The notes beneath the pieces were generated by a model. The model saw only the letters and a list, made by a program, of their open reading frames with translations. It was not told the DNA's origin and searched no databases. Source: Gemmatimonadota bacterium (GTDB lineage Bacteria; Gemmatimonadota; Gemmatimonadetes; Longimicrobiales; Gaopeijiaceae). From it: a stretch of DNA of 53,755 nucleotides. Location of the stretch: the NCBI GenBank assembly GCA_007121455.1, contig SKKN01000044.1, positions 1-53,755 of the forward strand, in the 5' to 3' direction. Numbering within the stretch: the stretch's first letter is position 1; the number at the start of each line of letters is the position of its first letter. The translations under genes were made by a program, and so were the position numbers. Positions 27,630 through 36,892 of the stretch are shown piece by piece.

Positions 27630-29249
27630 ATGGTTCCTTTCCACCGCGCCTCGACGTGTTGGGGTTGCCTGCCTCTTTTTCTGGTCGTAGTCGCCTGCGA
27701 GGCGCCGGACATCGAGCCCGAACCCCGGCCCTCCCTGGTGGTGGCTCTCGTGGTGGATCAGCTCACGCCGGACTTTCTCGAACGATACGACGACCTCTGG
27801 GGCGGCGGTTTTCGCCGTCTATTGGACGGCGGTCATGCGTTCGAGAATGCCGTCCATGATCACGCCGTCACCTTCACCTCCCCCGGGCACGCCAGCCCGA
27901 CCACGGGGGTGGTGCCGGCTCGTCACGGAATCGTTGCGAACAGCTGGCAAGCGTGGCGGGAAGGAGAGTGGAGCACGGTGAGCAGTGTGGGGGACCCGGA
28001 GACGGAGCTGGTGGGAGGCTCCGTCTCGGGGAGCTCGCCCCGGAATCTCCTCGTCGGTGGTCTTCCCGACTGGATTGTCGATCGTCATGAGGAGGCTCGG
28101 GTCGTTTCGCTTTCCGGGAAACCGACCGCAGGGGTCCTGATGGCCGGCGCAACGGGGGGAGACGGTGACGACCGGGCCCACGCCTATTGGTTCAGCGATG
28201 CGGATCGGGGCTTCGTCACCTCGACCCACTACCGTGCGGAGCTTCCGGAATGGGTGTCACGCTTCAACGAGGAGGTCCTCGCCTTTGCGGGGGACGGGTG
28301 CTGGGAGAGCCGCTTGTCCCCGGAAGCTGCCGCTCTATCCCGGCGGGACACCGTCGACTACGAGGCCGACGGAGTCCATACTCACTTCCCTCACTGCGAG
28401 GCGGATCCGCCGTATCGAGACGTCGGGCATTTCATCGCACAGACGCCCGTGCTGGACGCTGCCACCCTCGCGCTGGCCGGTAGAGCGGTGACGGAGCTGC
28501 AACTCGGCGGAGCCGAGGCGCCGGACTATCTGACTCTCGCGCTCTCCGCCACCGACAGGGTAGGGCACACCTTCGGGCCGTACAGCCGGGAGCAGCTCGA
28601 CAACCTGATGCGGTTGGATGAGGAGTTGGGCCGGTTCCTGGAAACACTCGACCGGGAAGTGGGGCCGGAGCGCTACGTGGTGGCGCTCACCTCGGACCAT
28701 GGCGTTCTCCCGTTGCCGGAGTACCTGGAGGAGCAGGGCGAGTACGGCCTTCGTCTGACCTCCGAGCTCGACGACGCGATGGAGCGTGCGGCGCGCGAGG
28801 TGGGGGGCGCTGCGCCCCCACGGCCGGGCGGGGAGGGCGGCTTCGACCCGGACGGCGCGGAACGTCGGGCTCGAATGGCCCAGGTGCTCGACGAGGTGGA
28901 GTGGATCGAGGCGAGTATGCCGCTGGAGCTTTTGGAAGGCGGTGTGTCCACCGACTCGTTCACGGCGCTGTATCAGAGATCGTTCCACCCGGACAGACTG
29001 ACCTCGCGTGTCGCTGAATATGGGGTTGAGGTCCGGCTTCGGGAGGGTACGCTTGTGCGGGCATCCGGGACCACCCATGGGGTGCCCTACCTCCATGACC
29101 GGCACGTGCCCCTCCTCTTCTACGGCGCGGGGATCGCCCCGGGGCGCTCGGACGGCAGTGCCCGGACGGTGGATCTGGCGCCCACGCTCGCCGAGCTTCT
29201 GGGGGTTCCGGTGCCGGCGGGCCTGGACGGACAGGCTCTGCTTCCCTGA
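27630..29249 (+). CDS. PafA-like alkaline phosphatase / phosphodiesterase lipoprotein
   Basis: ATG 27630, preceded by GAGGAG, gives 539 residues with a lipobox VVVAC (Cys23). The core is an alkaline-phosphatase superfamily fold: ALVVDQLTPDFLERY (first metal Asp), VTFTSPGHASPTTG with Thr83 as predicted nucleophile (PafA uses Thr), LSATDRVGHTFGP, TSDHGVLPLPEY and TTHGVPYLHDRHVPLLFYG for the remaining metal ligands. It is probably anchored outside the cytoplasm and releases phosphate from organic esters. PafA enzymes are metallophosphatases that also act on phosphodiesters; substrate choice is not visible. Confidence 0.9.
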   Translation: MVPFHRASTCWGCLPLFLVVVACEAPDIEPEPRPSLVVALVVDQLTPDFLERYDDLWGGGFRRLLDGGHAFENAVHDHAVTFTSPGHASPTTGVVPARHGIVANSWQAWREGEWSTVSSVGDPETELVGGSVSGSSPRNLLVGGLPDWIVDRHEEARVVSLSGKPTAGVLMAGATGGDGDDRAHAYWFSDADRGFVTSTHYRAELPEWVSRFNEEVLAFAGDGCWESRLSPEAAALSRRDTVDYEADGVHTHFPHCEADPPYRDVGHFIAQTPVLDAATLALAGRAVTELQLGGAEAPDYLTLALSATDRVGHTFGPYSREQLDNLMRLDEELGRFLETLDREVGPERYVVALTSDHGVLPLPEYLEEQGEYGLRLTSELDDAMERAAREVGGAAPPRPGGEGGFDPDGAERRARMAQVLDEVEWIEASMPLELLEGGVSTDSFTALYQRSFHPDRLTSRVAEYGVEVRLREGTLVRASGTTHGVPYLHDRHVPLLFYGAGIAPGRSDGSARTVDLAPTLAELLGVPVPAGLDGQALLP

Positions 29250-29291
29250 GCCCCGTGCGTTCAACGATTCATTCACCAGATAGGAACAACC

Positions 29292-30857
29292 ATGCGCACC
29301 ACGAATCATCCTCTGGGATGGCTTGCCCTGTCGGTCTTGATCCTCGCCGGCCTCCCCACGGCGGTGCAATCCCAGACCTTCCGGACCGATGATCCGGTCC
29401 TTCGGCAGATGTGGGTCGAAGGGATGGAAAATTCACAGACGGAAGAGATGGCCCAGGTCCTCATGGACTCGATCGGTCCACGCCTCTCCGGGTCGCCGGG
29501 GTTCGACGCGGCAGCCGACTGGCTCGTTTCCGTCTACGACGAGTGGGGTGTGGAGGTGCGGAGGGAGGAGTACGGCACCTGGAGGGGCTGGCGCCAAGGT
29601 GCACTCCACGTCGACCTGACGTCCCCGCGCATCCAAACCCTCGAGGCGAAGCTACTGGCATGGAGCCCCGGAACGAACGGGTTCCTCGAAGGTGATGTCG
29701 TCGTGATCCCGTCGTTCTCCTCCGAAGCGGACGTGGAGGAGTGGCTCTCCTCGATCGAAGGAAAGATCGTGCTCGCTTCACACGCTGAGCCCACGTGCCG
29801 TGAGCCCCAGGCGTTGGAACGGTTGGCCAGGGACGCGACAGTGGACGGGCTCCGCCAGGAGAGGGAGGATCGCATGCGCTCATGGGCAGACCGCCTCGGA
29901 GCGTTGGGGGATCATCCGCACCGAGCGCTGGAGGAGGCGGGGGCCGTCGGGATCATCACCTCTCGGTGGTCCGGGGGATGGGGCGTGAACAAGATCTTCT
30001 CCGCGTCGACGGAGGAGGCCGTCTCCATCGACCTCTCCTGCGAAGACTACGGTCTCGTCTCCCGGCTGGCGGAGAACGAGCAGAGCCCGAGCATCCGGAT
30101 CCACGCCGAGACCGAGGAGCTCGGCACGGTTCCGATGCACAACGTCATGGCGGAGATTCCGGGCACGGAGCTCCCCGACGAGTACGTCCTGCTTTCCGCC
30201 CACCTCGATTCCTGGCACGGAGCCACCGGGGCTACGGACAACGGCACGGGGACGATCACCATGCTGGAGGCGATGCGCATCCTCAAGGAGGCGTACCCCA
30301 ACCCCCGCCGCACGATTCTCGTCGGCCATTGGGGAGGGGAGGAGCAGGGCCTCATCGGGTCGCGAGCCTACGCGGAAGACAACCCCGAAGTGGTGGAGAA
30401 CCTCCAGGCGGTGTTCAATCAGGACAACGGCACCTGGCGCGTGGACTACATCCAGGCGCAGGGGCTCCTCGGGGCCTCGGCGAACCTCGCACGGTGGGTG
30501 GCGCAGCTGCCCACTGAGATTTCGGAGCATATCGAGCTCGATCTCCCCGGGCCCCAGGAGGTCGGCGGGAGCGATCACGTGGCCTTCCTCTGCTACGGCG
30601 CTCCCGGTTGGCGGCTCCAGTCCCACTATCCGGACTACCGCCAGTACACATGGCACACGAACCGTGACACCTACGACAAGATCATCTTCGACGATCTGGA
30701 GAACAACGCGACTCTGGCGGCGATGCTCGCGTATCTTGCGTCGGAGGACCCGGATCGGGTGCCGCGGGATCGCGCGGTGCTCCCCACCGACCCCCGAACC
30801 GGAGAGCCGCGGGATTGGATTCCCTGCCGCGATCCGGTCCGGAGTTGGGGACGTTGA
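29292..30857 (+). CDS. Exported M28-family zinc aminopeptidase/carboxypeptidase-like protein
   Basis: The 521-residue protein has a cleavable signal peptide (MRTTNHPLGWLALSVLILAGLPTAVQSQ). The C-terminal half is the M28 catalytic domain, with LSAHLDSWHGATGATDNGTG (His and Asp ligands), GGEEQGLIGS (catalytic and metal Glu), NQDNG (Asp ligand) and YTWHTNRDTYD (last His). An inserted PA-like domain at about 120-260 is typical of this subgroup. It is predicted to trim peptides in the periplasm or outside. It starts 42 bp after the phosphatase stop and is probably co-transcribed. Confidence 0.92.
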   Translation: MRTTNHPLGWLALSVLILAGLPTAVQSQTFRTDDPVLRQMWVEGMENSQTEEMAQVLMDSIGPRLSGSPGFDAAADWLVSVYDEWGVEVRREEYGTWRGWRQGALHVDLTSPRIQTLEAKLLAWSPGTNGFLEGDVVVIPSFSSEADVEEWLSSIEGKIVLASHAEPTCREPQALERLARDATVDGLRQEREDRMRSWADRLGALGDHPHRALEEAGAVGIITSRWSGGWGVNKIFSASTEEAVSIDLSCEDYGLVSRLAENEQSPSIRIHAETEELGTVPMHNVMAEIPGTELPDEYVLLSAHLDSWHGATGATDNGTGTITMLEAMRILKEAYPNPRRTILVGHWGGEEQGLIGSRAYAEDNPEVVENLQAVFNQDNGTWRVDYIQAQGLLGASANLARWVAQLPTEISEHIELDLPGPQEVGGSDHVAFLCYGAPGWRLQSHYPDYRQYTWHTNRDTYDKIIFDDLENNATLAAMLAYLASEDPDRVPRDRAVLPTDPRTGEPRDWIPCRDPVRSWGR

Positions 30858-30915
30858 GGATGTCCGCACGGGTGGTGCCGACCTGGGGTCCTTCCTGCAA
30901 CTCGAGGGGTGTGTC

Positions 30916-31563
30916 ATGAGGAACGCGACGGTGCTCCTGCTCTTCGCAGCATTGCTCGTAGGGTGTGCGAACGGGCAGCAAGCAGACGGAGAGGTCGAAG
31001 AAAGTGAGCCGGTGCTGGGTTCGGACGAGGATCCCCGTGGAGCTCTTGCGCCCGAGCAGGAGGAGTTCTGGGCCAATCTGGCGAAGTACTGCGGGCAGGC
31101 ATTCCCCGGGCATGCCGCCGTGATCATCGATGGGGATGCCCGCCGCGACAGCCTCTACGCAGGACGGGATATGATCGCCCATTTCCGGCAGTGCTTCGAT
31201 GACGAGCTGCGGATCCCTGGCCACATCGATGACGATCGGTCCCGGACGTGGATCGTCACTCGGGTCGACGGCGGCCTCGATCTTCGGCATGACCACCGGG
31301 AGGAAGACGGCTCGGATGCGTCCAACACCATGTATGGGGCGGCGACGGAGGACGCGGGGACACCGCTCCGTCAGGACTTCACACGTGGCGAAGGGGAGGG
31401 GGGATGGGTCCTCGAGTACGTTCCGGGTGAGCGGTTCTCGTACGGGAACCGGACCGAGGACGAATGGTTGGTGCGGTTCGACTTCGATCTTGCCGATCCG
31501 ATCGACCCTCCTCCTCCCCCTTGGGGGTATGAGGACGAGGAAGCGCATCCGCCTCCAGGGTGA
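30916..31563 (+). CDS. Conserved lipoprotein of unknown function
   Basis: ATG 30916 gives 215 residues with a short signal peptide and lipobox LLVGC (Cys at about 15), then an acidic linker. The core pattern (EEFWANLAKYCGQAFPGHA, IAHFRQCFDDELRIPGHIDDDRSRTWIVTRVDGGLDLRHDHREEDGS, MYGAATEDAGTPLRQDF) is one I associate with exported proteins of unassigned function. Two Cys (CGQAF, RQCFDD) may form a disulfide. The tail ends in a Pro-rich stretch. It follows the M28 peptidase by 58 bp on the same strand. Confidence 0.8.
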   Translation: MRNATVLLLFAALLVGCANGQQADGEVEESEPVLGSDEDPRGALAPEQEEFWANLAKYCGQAFPGHAAVIIDGDARRDSLYAGRDMIAHFRQCFDDELRIPGHIDDDRSRTWIVTRVDGGLDLRHDHREEDGSDASNTMYGAATEDAGTPLRQDFTRGEGEGGWVLEYVPGERFSYGNRTEDEWLVRFDFDLADPIDPPPPPWGYEDEEAHPPPG

Positions 31564-31656
31564 TCCGGGACGTTTGGGATGCATCGCGATTGCGCTTGAC
31601 AGAAGGGATCCGCGCGGCATCTCTTTTCGTCGCTGGCCCGCGCCTCGGCACGATTC

Positions 31657-32217
31657 ATGGGCCCTTTCATCGAGGATAACGTTTTGAGTCGATCGAATTC
31701 CCTGATCCATGAGGCCGGCGGCCGCTCGTCGAAGAGGGTCCGCCGGACGATGTTCGCGGCCGGCGTCGTCGCCATGCTCTCCGCACCCGCATGCCATACG
31801 TACACGCCGTCCGAGGTGGGTATCGCTCCCGTGGGGGAGTACGTGCGGCTCGTCGTCACGCGGGAGGGCGGTGCGGAGCTGGCCGCGGTGACCGGGAGAG
31901 ACGAAGTCCTTCCCATGGTCGAAGGTCAGCTCATCGGACGGGAAAGTGAGGCGCTCCTGGTGCGGGTTCCTGACAGGAGCCGCTTCAACGATCCCTCGGC
32001 CGTCGAACTGGGCCAGGTGGTACGCGTACCCGTCGGGGAAGTTCTTTCCATCGACCAGAGGGAGTTCAGCAGGCAGAGGACCGCATTGATCGTCGGGGGC
32101 GGGATGGCCGCTGTGATCCTCGCTTTGCGTTGGAGTGGTGGGGAGGGAGGGAGCTCGAGGATGCCCGGGAACGGTCCCGAGCTCAATCCCAGGGGGAGCG
32201 TGATTTCCATCCCCTGA
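31657..32217 (+). CDS. Small exported lipoprotein, unknown function
   Basis: The signal segment RRTMFAAGVVAMLSAPACHTYTP ends in a lipobox-like APAC. The following roughly 95 residues are a compact beta-rich domain (YVRLVVTREGGAELAAVTGRDEVLPMVEGQLIGRESEALLVRV, VRVPVGEVLSIDQREF), then a hydrophobic helix (TALIVGGGMAAVILALRW) and a Gly/Pro tail. The start is unsure: ATG 31657 gives a long N-terminus, ATG 31750 would leave almost no positive charge, and TTG 31684 lies between. No family is recognised. A strong terminator follows the stop. Confidence 0.7.
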   Translation: MGPFIEDNVLSRSNSLIHEAGGRSSKRVRRTMFAAGVVAMLSAPACHTYTPSEVGIAPVGEYVRLVVTREGGAELAAVTGRDEVLPMVEGQLIGRESEALLVRVPDRSRFNDPSAVELGQVVRVPVGEVLSIDQREFSRQRTALIVGGGMAAVILALRWSGGEGGSSRMPGNGPELNPRGSVISIP

Positions 32218-32234
32218 GAACGTCCCACAGAAAC

Positions 32235-32270
32235 AAGGGGGTGGGGTGCAGCATCGCACCCCACCCCCTT
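32235..32270. terminator. Bidirectional terminator between convergent units
   Basis: A 15-bp perfect stem (32235-32249 with 32256-32270, arm AAGGGGGTGGGGTGC) encloses a 6-nt loop, with TTT following on the plus strand. It sits between the stop of the lipoprotein gene and the stop of susD, so it serves both. Confidence 0.85.
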
Positions 32271-32301
32271 TCGCCTTTCGGGAGGTCAGGTCAGCTCACC
32301 A

Positions 32302-33651
32302 TTAGCCTCCTACAACCGGAACGTTCGGGTTCCGGTCACGTTCCGCCGCCGGAATGTCGAAGCAGAGCGGGCCCCGCGGGTTGTCGATGAAGAGCGGGGT
32401 GTGCCCAGGGTGGGATGGGTCCTCCCACGCGGGTATGTCCAACGTCCCGGGCGTTCCGTCCTGCGTCCAACGCCGCTCGTCTCCAACCCGGCGGCCTTCC
32501 AGCCAGAGCTCGATGGCCCGTTCCCGCTTCAGGAAGGTCCAGGCCTCCTCCGTGCTGGTGGCGGTCCACGGCTCGAGCGCCTGACCGTCGTGGTCGCTCG
32601 CGTTCCGGGTCCGAACGTGGTTGATGAGGCCCATGGCGTCACTCATGCTTCCCGAACCCGCGCCTCGGAGAATCGCTTCGGCTTCAACAAGGCGCATCTC
32701 CCAACCACTCGACAGGTTCATGTCGTCGGTGCGGCTCGTGTACTTGCGCTGTGGCTTGTACGGCACCTGGCCCCCTGGAAAGCCGGAGAGGCTCCCGACC
32801 CCGACTGAGAAGTTGGGATCGATCGCCCATGGCGTGCGGGGATCTCCGGTCTCCGAGTAGTAGTCCTCGAACCAGGTGAACTGGACAGTATAGGACCGGA
32901 AGGTTCCGCTGTTTGCCTCGTACAGGTAGTTGTACAGCGCCGACTCCGAGTCATCCATTTCGATCACCAGCACGAAATCGTCGGGTACCTGCCGGGCGTC
33001 CGAAAGCGCGTCGTCCCAATTACCGAGCCAGAGGTTGGCGGAGGCGCGACCCGCGAACGCCGCGTGGCGCTGCTGATCATTCGTCGCGAATCCCAACGCG
33101 TTGGTGAAGTTCGTGATGGCCCTCTCGAAGTAGGGGGCGGTGGTTCCCGGATGATACTCGCCCGGATCCGTCACCGTCGGATCGGTGCTCGGGAGCACGG
33201 CATCACAAAATGCCTCTCCCAGCATCCTGTACGAGTGGCCGGCCCAGAGGTTCGCCTGGTGCAACATGTCGTCCGAGGCCCCCACCTCGGTGAAGCGGGA
33301 AATCGCCGTCTCGCTGATGAAGCGAGCTTCGTGAAGCGCCGTGAAGCCCGGGCCGAACTCGGGCTGAACATGGCCGGCATGGATGAACACCGGGTTGCCC
33401 CACGCCCCCGTCTGGCCCCCCGGGAAAATCTCCCGGCCGATGAGCGCCAGATCCTGTGCGTACGCTCGGAAGCTGACGGCGATGGAGCGCTGCGCTCCGT
33501 TGATGAGGCCGGGTTGTGCATCCGGCTCGGCGAGGAACTCGTCCTGGATCGGACCGGGATTCGTGACGTCACACCCGCCTGCGAGTGCAGCGATCAAGAA
33601 CCCCGTTCCCAGGACCCCGACCTTTCTCTTTGTACCGATCATTGATTTCAT
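32302..33651 (-). CDS. SusD/RagB-family outer-membrane nutrient-binding lipoprotein
   Basis: The 449-residue protein has a lipobox LAGGC (Cys27), the usual DVTNPGPI start of SusD-like proteins, TPR-like helices (ALHEARFISETAISRFTEV, AAFAGRASANLWLGNWDDALSDARQV) and the C-terminal RNASDHDG, FLKRERAIELWLEGRRVGDERRW segment common to the family. It caps the TonB-dependent SusC channel encoded 13 bp upstream and captures the nutrient at the surface. In this phylum such pairs often take up peptides or glycans; the ligand is not known. The next secreted hydrolases are convergent, not in the same operon. Confidence 0.93.
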   Translation of the reverse strand: MKSMIGTKRKVGVLGTGFLIAALAGGCDVTNPGPIQDEFLAEPDAQPGLINGAQRSIAVSFRAYAQDLALIGREIFPGGQTGAWGNPVFIHAGHVQPEFGPGFTALHEARFISETAISRFTEVGASDDMLHQANLWAGHSYRMLGEAFCDAVLPSTDPTVTDPGEYHPGTTAPYFERAITNFTNALGFATNDQQRHAAFAGRASANLWLGNWDDALSDARQVPDDFVLVIEMDDSESALYNYLYEANSGTFRSYTVQFTWFEDYYSETGDPRTPWAIDPNFSVGVGSLSGFPGGQVPYKPQRKYTSRTDDMNLSSGWEMRLVEAEAILRGAGSGSMSDAMGLINHVRTRNASDHDGQALEPWTATSTEEAWTFLKRERAIELWLEGRRVGDERRWTQDGTPGTLDIPAWEDPSHPGHTPLFIDNPRGPLCFDIPAAERDRNPNVPVVGG

Positions 33652-33664
33652 CGTCTGCGCCTCC

Positions 33665-36664
33665 TCAGAACGTTACGCGGAGAGAGAGGCGCAGGGTCGC
33701 CGGCGCCGGGGCACGCTCCGACGCATTCGCAAAGCCCTCGTCGCCGAGGTCGTGTGCCAATTCCACATCGTAGAAGGGGACCTCCTTGAACCAGTCCCAC
33801 AGGTTGTTCATCGCGAGCGTGAGCGTCGCATTGGAGACCCGGTCCCGGAAGGCGAAGTCCACCGGAACGGTGGCGCTGACGCTTCGGAGCTTGAAGTAGT
33901 CTCCGTCCCACCAGTAGTCCTCGGCCGCCCCGGGGGTGCAGCGCTCCCGCCAGATCGCAGGCGTGTCATCCTTGAGGTGGATGTCGGCCGCCGGATCGAC
34001 GTAGTAGGGGAAGCAGAGGGGTGAGCGAACCGAGCGCCCGATTGGGATCGGGTTGACGTCCACCATGTTCCCACCCCGGTACTCACCTCTCGCGGAGAGG
34101 ATCACGTTCCCCGGGGTCCGCAGTGTAACGCTCGGGGTCACATACCGCGTGGGGAAGATCGGGCCGATCACGACGTTCTCCCCCTCGTTCTCGTAGACGA
34201 AGGGTCCGATCTCATCCGGGTTCGCGACCCTTTGCCCCCAGGCCACGGGCACCGGCTGGCCCTCCATGATGCGCCCGCTGAGCGCGTTGAACGCATCGGT
34301 TCCGCCGAGGTCGAGGACTTCGGAGGAGTTGGTGGAGAATCCGAGACCGAGGTCCAGGCCCCAGTCGGCGCGCTGAATCACGGCTCCACGAAGCTCGAGC
34401 TCCATGCCTTTGTTCTCGACCTCGCCGACGTTCTCCTGCTGCGCGCTGCTGAACCCGGCCGAAGGGATGGCCGAGACGTCCATCAGGGCGTCGCTCGTCC
34501 TCTGATAGTAGTAGGTGAATTCTGCTCCGAGGCGGTCCTCGAACCAGGACCCATCGAACCCGAACTCGATCTCGGAGGTGACTTCCGGCCCCAGGTCGGG
34601 GTTGCCTCGGTTCTCGGGCTGGAACGCCGGTCGGCCGATGTAGCCGATCGGGTCCCAGGTGCGAACCGCGTCGAAGGTCCCCGGCGCCCGGCCCGACTGG
34701 CCGAAGGCGGTACGGAGCCTCAGGCTGCCGAGCGACTCGGACCAGAAATCCTCGTCACTGACCACCCATGTCGCGCTCGCTTTCGGGTAGGTCTGGAGCC
34801 CGAAGCCCTCTCCGAATGCGCTGTTTCCGTCCACGCGCGCACCGAGCGTCACGAAATACTTGTCCGAGATGTCGAAGACATTCTGGAAGAAGAACCCGGC
34901 GTTCCAGACGGTTTCCCTTTCCTCCTCGGAGCGCCGGATCGACGCGGAGCTGATCGTCGGTGCCACGGCGCCTGGGAAGTTCACGCCGTGTGCGATCACG
35001 TTGCGCTCATCGTTCCCGATCGCCTGCCCGCCCCAGGAGAAGTTCGACTGGACGGCGGGGGAGAGCCGAAAACGATAGCTGCCGACGTAGTCGAACGTCA
35101 GCATCCGCTTCTGGAACGTGTCGTTCACGAGCGACCCCTCGGGCATCTCCCAGAACCCGATCGGCATGAGGTTACGCACTTCCTGCTGTGCGTAGTCGTA
35201 CCCGACCGTGAACCGGTTCGTGAGGTCGGTGACCGGGTTGTACGTCACCGTCACACCGGTCGTCATCCGCTCGATCCACTGCTGGAAGTCGTAATCGAGG
35301 GCCTGGCCGACCGTCCTCGGATCTCCATCGGAGAAGTAGTTCCGCTCCTGACGCATCATCTGAAGCTCGATGCCGGAGAGGTTGTTTCCGGACGGCGTAT
35401 TTTGCTGCCACTGCCGAGTGAGCCCGGTGTTCCACTCGATCTGGAGGCCGTCCACCGGCGAGACCGTGAAGTTCCCCTGGAAGTTGTACCGCTCCAGCTC
35501 GTCGAGGGCGAGCATGCCCTGGTCGTCCTGGTACGATCCGGAGATGAAGTACTGGAGCGCCTGGCCGCCGCCCCGGACGGACATGTTGTACGTCTGATAC
35601 CACTGCGCTCCGGGGAACCGACAGCCGCCCTCGGCGCTGGAGTTCGTTCCCTGCCACCGCTCGTCATCGGTGACGCAGGGGAGGCTCATGTCTCCCCCCT
35701 CGTACCCGCCGCCCCACCAGGGGCGCCGGAGGAAGTGCTCCATGTGCAGGTAGTTGACTCCGTTGATGCCGTACGGCTTCGCCCACCCGGTTCCCTGCTG
35801 CATCTCCACCGTCCATACGGGGGAGCCCTCGGAGCCGCGCTTCGTGAAGATCTGGATGACGCCGGCGGACGCCTCGGTTCCGTACAGCGTCGTCGCGGCC
35901 GACCCCTTGATGACCTCGATCCGCTCGATGTCATTCGGGTTGATGTTGTCCAGCGGACTCGCCGTGACATGTGCTCCCCGGCCCTGGACCTGTCCCGGCG
36001 TCCTGCGGGCGGGGAAGTTGCCGTCCATCATCCGGATCCCATCGATGTAGATGATGGGCTGGTTCGTCATCGAGATGCTCGAGTTGCCGCGGAGCCGGAT
36101 CTGCTTGCCCTGCCCGATTCCGGCTCCTCCAGTCGTGAGCTCGACTCCGGCCGCCACTCCCTGCAGCATGTCGCTGGTGGAGGTGGGGCGATCTCGGACG
36201 TCCGCCACGTTGAGCTGGGTGATCGAGTTCCCGATCTCCCGTCGGCGTGCGGCGCCCGCCGCCCCGGTCACGACGACCTCGTCCAACGCAAGCGCCGCCG
36301 AGCGGAGCTCGAAGTTGACCGTGACGACCTCACCCTCCGCGACCGTAACCTCCTCGGAGCCGGCTGCATAGCCGATGCGCTGAGCTCTGAGCTCATGCGT
36401 GCCGACCGGGACGTTGGAGATCGTGAATGTGCCGTCCGAACGGGCGAGAGTCCCGACCTGCAGTCCCTCGACATAGACCTGTACATCGGAAAGCGGACTG
36501 CCCGACTGCGCGTCGATGACGCGTCCGGTGATTCCGCCGGTTTGTGCTTCCAGCGCAGCGGTGGGAAGCGCGATCACCGCGAAGAGCAGCAGACCGATGA
36601 TCGCACCACATTGGGGATGGCGGTGCGAAACCTTCTCGCGCCTGTCTCGAACGTCGAGAGCCAT
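33665..36664 (-). CDS. SusC/RagA-family TonB-dependent outer-membrane transporter
   Basis: ATG 36664 after CAGGAGG gives 999 residues. A signal peptide is followed by a carboxypeptidase-regulatory-like domain (GGITGRVIDAQSGSPLSDVQVYVEG, about 45-130), a plug domain (LNVADVRDRPTSTSDMLQGVAAGVELTTGGAGIGQGKQIRLRGNSSISMTNQPIIYIDGIRM, VIKGSAATTLYGTEASAGVIQIFTKRG) and a 22-strand barrel ending in RLSLRVTF with a C-terminal Phe. It is the energy-coupled channel partner of the SusD-like lipoprotein. TATAAA at about 36700 on the minus strand could be the -10. Confidence 0.94.
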   Translation of the reverse strand: MALDVRDRREKVSHRHPQCGAIIGLLLFAVIALPTAALEAQTGGITGRVIDAQSGSPLSDVQVYVEGLQVGTLARSDGTFTISNVPVGTHELRAQRIGYAAGSEEVTVAEGEVVTVNFELRSAALALDEVVVTGAAGAARRREIGNSITQLNVADVRDRPTSTSDMLQGVAAGVELTTGGAGIGQGKQIRLRGNSSISMTNQPIIYIDGIRMMDGNFPARRTPGQVQGRGAHVTASPLDNINPNDIERIEVIKGSAATTLYGTEASAGVIQIFTKRGSEGSPVWTVEMQQGTGWAKPYGINGVNYLHMEHFLRRPWWGGGYEGGDMSLPCVTDDERWQGTNSSAEGGCRFPGAQWYQTYNMSVRGGGQALQYFISGSYQDDQGMLALDELERYNFQGNFTVSPVDGLQIEWNTGLTRQWQQNTPSGNNLSGIELQMMRQERNYFSDGDPRTVGQALDYDFQQWIERMTTGVTVTYNPVTDLTNRFTVGYDYAQQEVRNLMPIGFWEMPEGSLVNDTFQKRMLTFDYVGSYRFRLSPAVQSNFSWGGQAIGNDERNVIAHGVNFPGAVAPTISSASIRRSEEERETVWNAGFFFQNVFDISDKYFVTLGARVDGNSAFGEGFGLQTYPKASATWVVSDEDFWSESLGSLRLRTAFGQSGRAPGTFDAVRTWDPIGYIGRPAFQPENRGNPDLGPEVTSEIEFGFDGSWFEDRLGAEFTYYYQRTSDALMDVSAIPSAGFSSAQQENVGEVENKGMELELRGAVIQRADWGLDLGLGFSTNSSEVLDLGGTDAFNALSGRIMEGQPVPVAWGQRVANPDEIGPFVYENEGENVVIGPIFPTRYVTPSVTLRTPGNVILSARGEYRGGNMVDVNPIPIGRSVRSPLCFPYYVDPAADIHLKDDTPAIWRERCTPGAAEDYWWDGDYFKLRSVSATVPVDFAFRDRVSNATLTLAMNNLWDWFKEVPFYDVELAHDLGDEGFANASERAPAPATLRLSLRVTF

Positions 36665-36892
36665 CTGAGCCTCCTGGCATGAGGACAACGAAGGGATTTA
36701 TACAGACGGCGCTCTGGCTCGCACAGCGGAGGAGAAACAGCTAAGAAGCCGAGATCCCCGTCCCGCTGATCGACGCTCAGGGACCGATTGAATTTTCAGG
36801 CGGTGCGCTTGCTGCACGCACTGTGGGGGAGACTGTACGACCGGAAGTTCCGGAAAGTCAAGCGCCCTGCCTCGATCCGGTTCGTCGGAAAC

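Noticed and set aside
30682-32259. 525-codon minus-strand frame opposite the M28 gene end and the two lipoproteins
   Set aside because: Antisense to genes with signal peptides and lipoboxes; no domain or sensible start.
34232-36682. 816-codon open frame on the plus strand
   Set aside because: Antisense shadow of susC; low-complexity composition and no motif.
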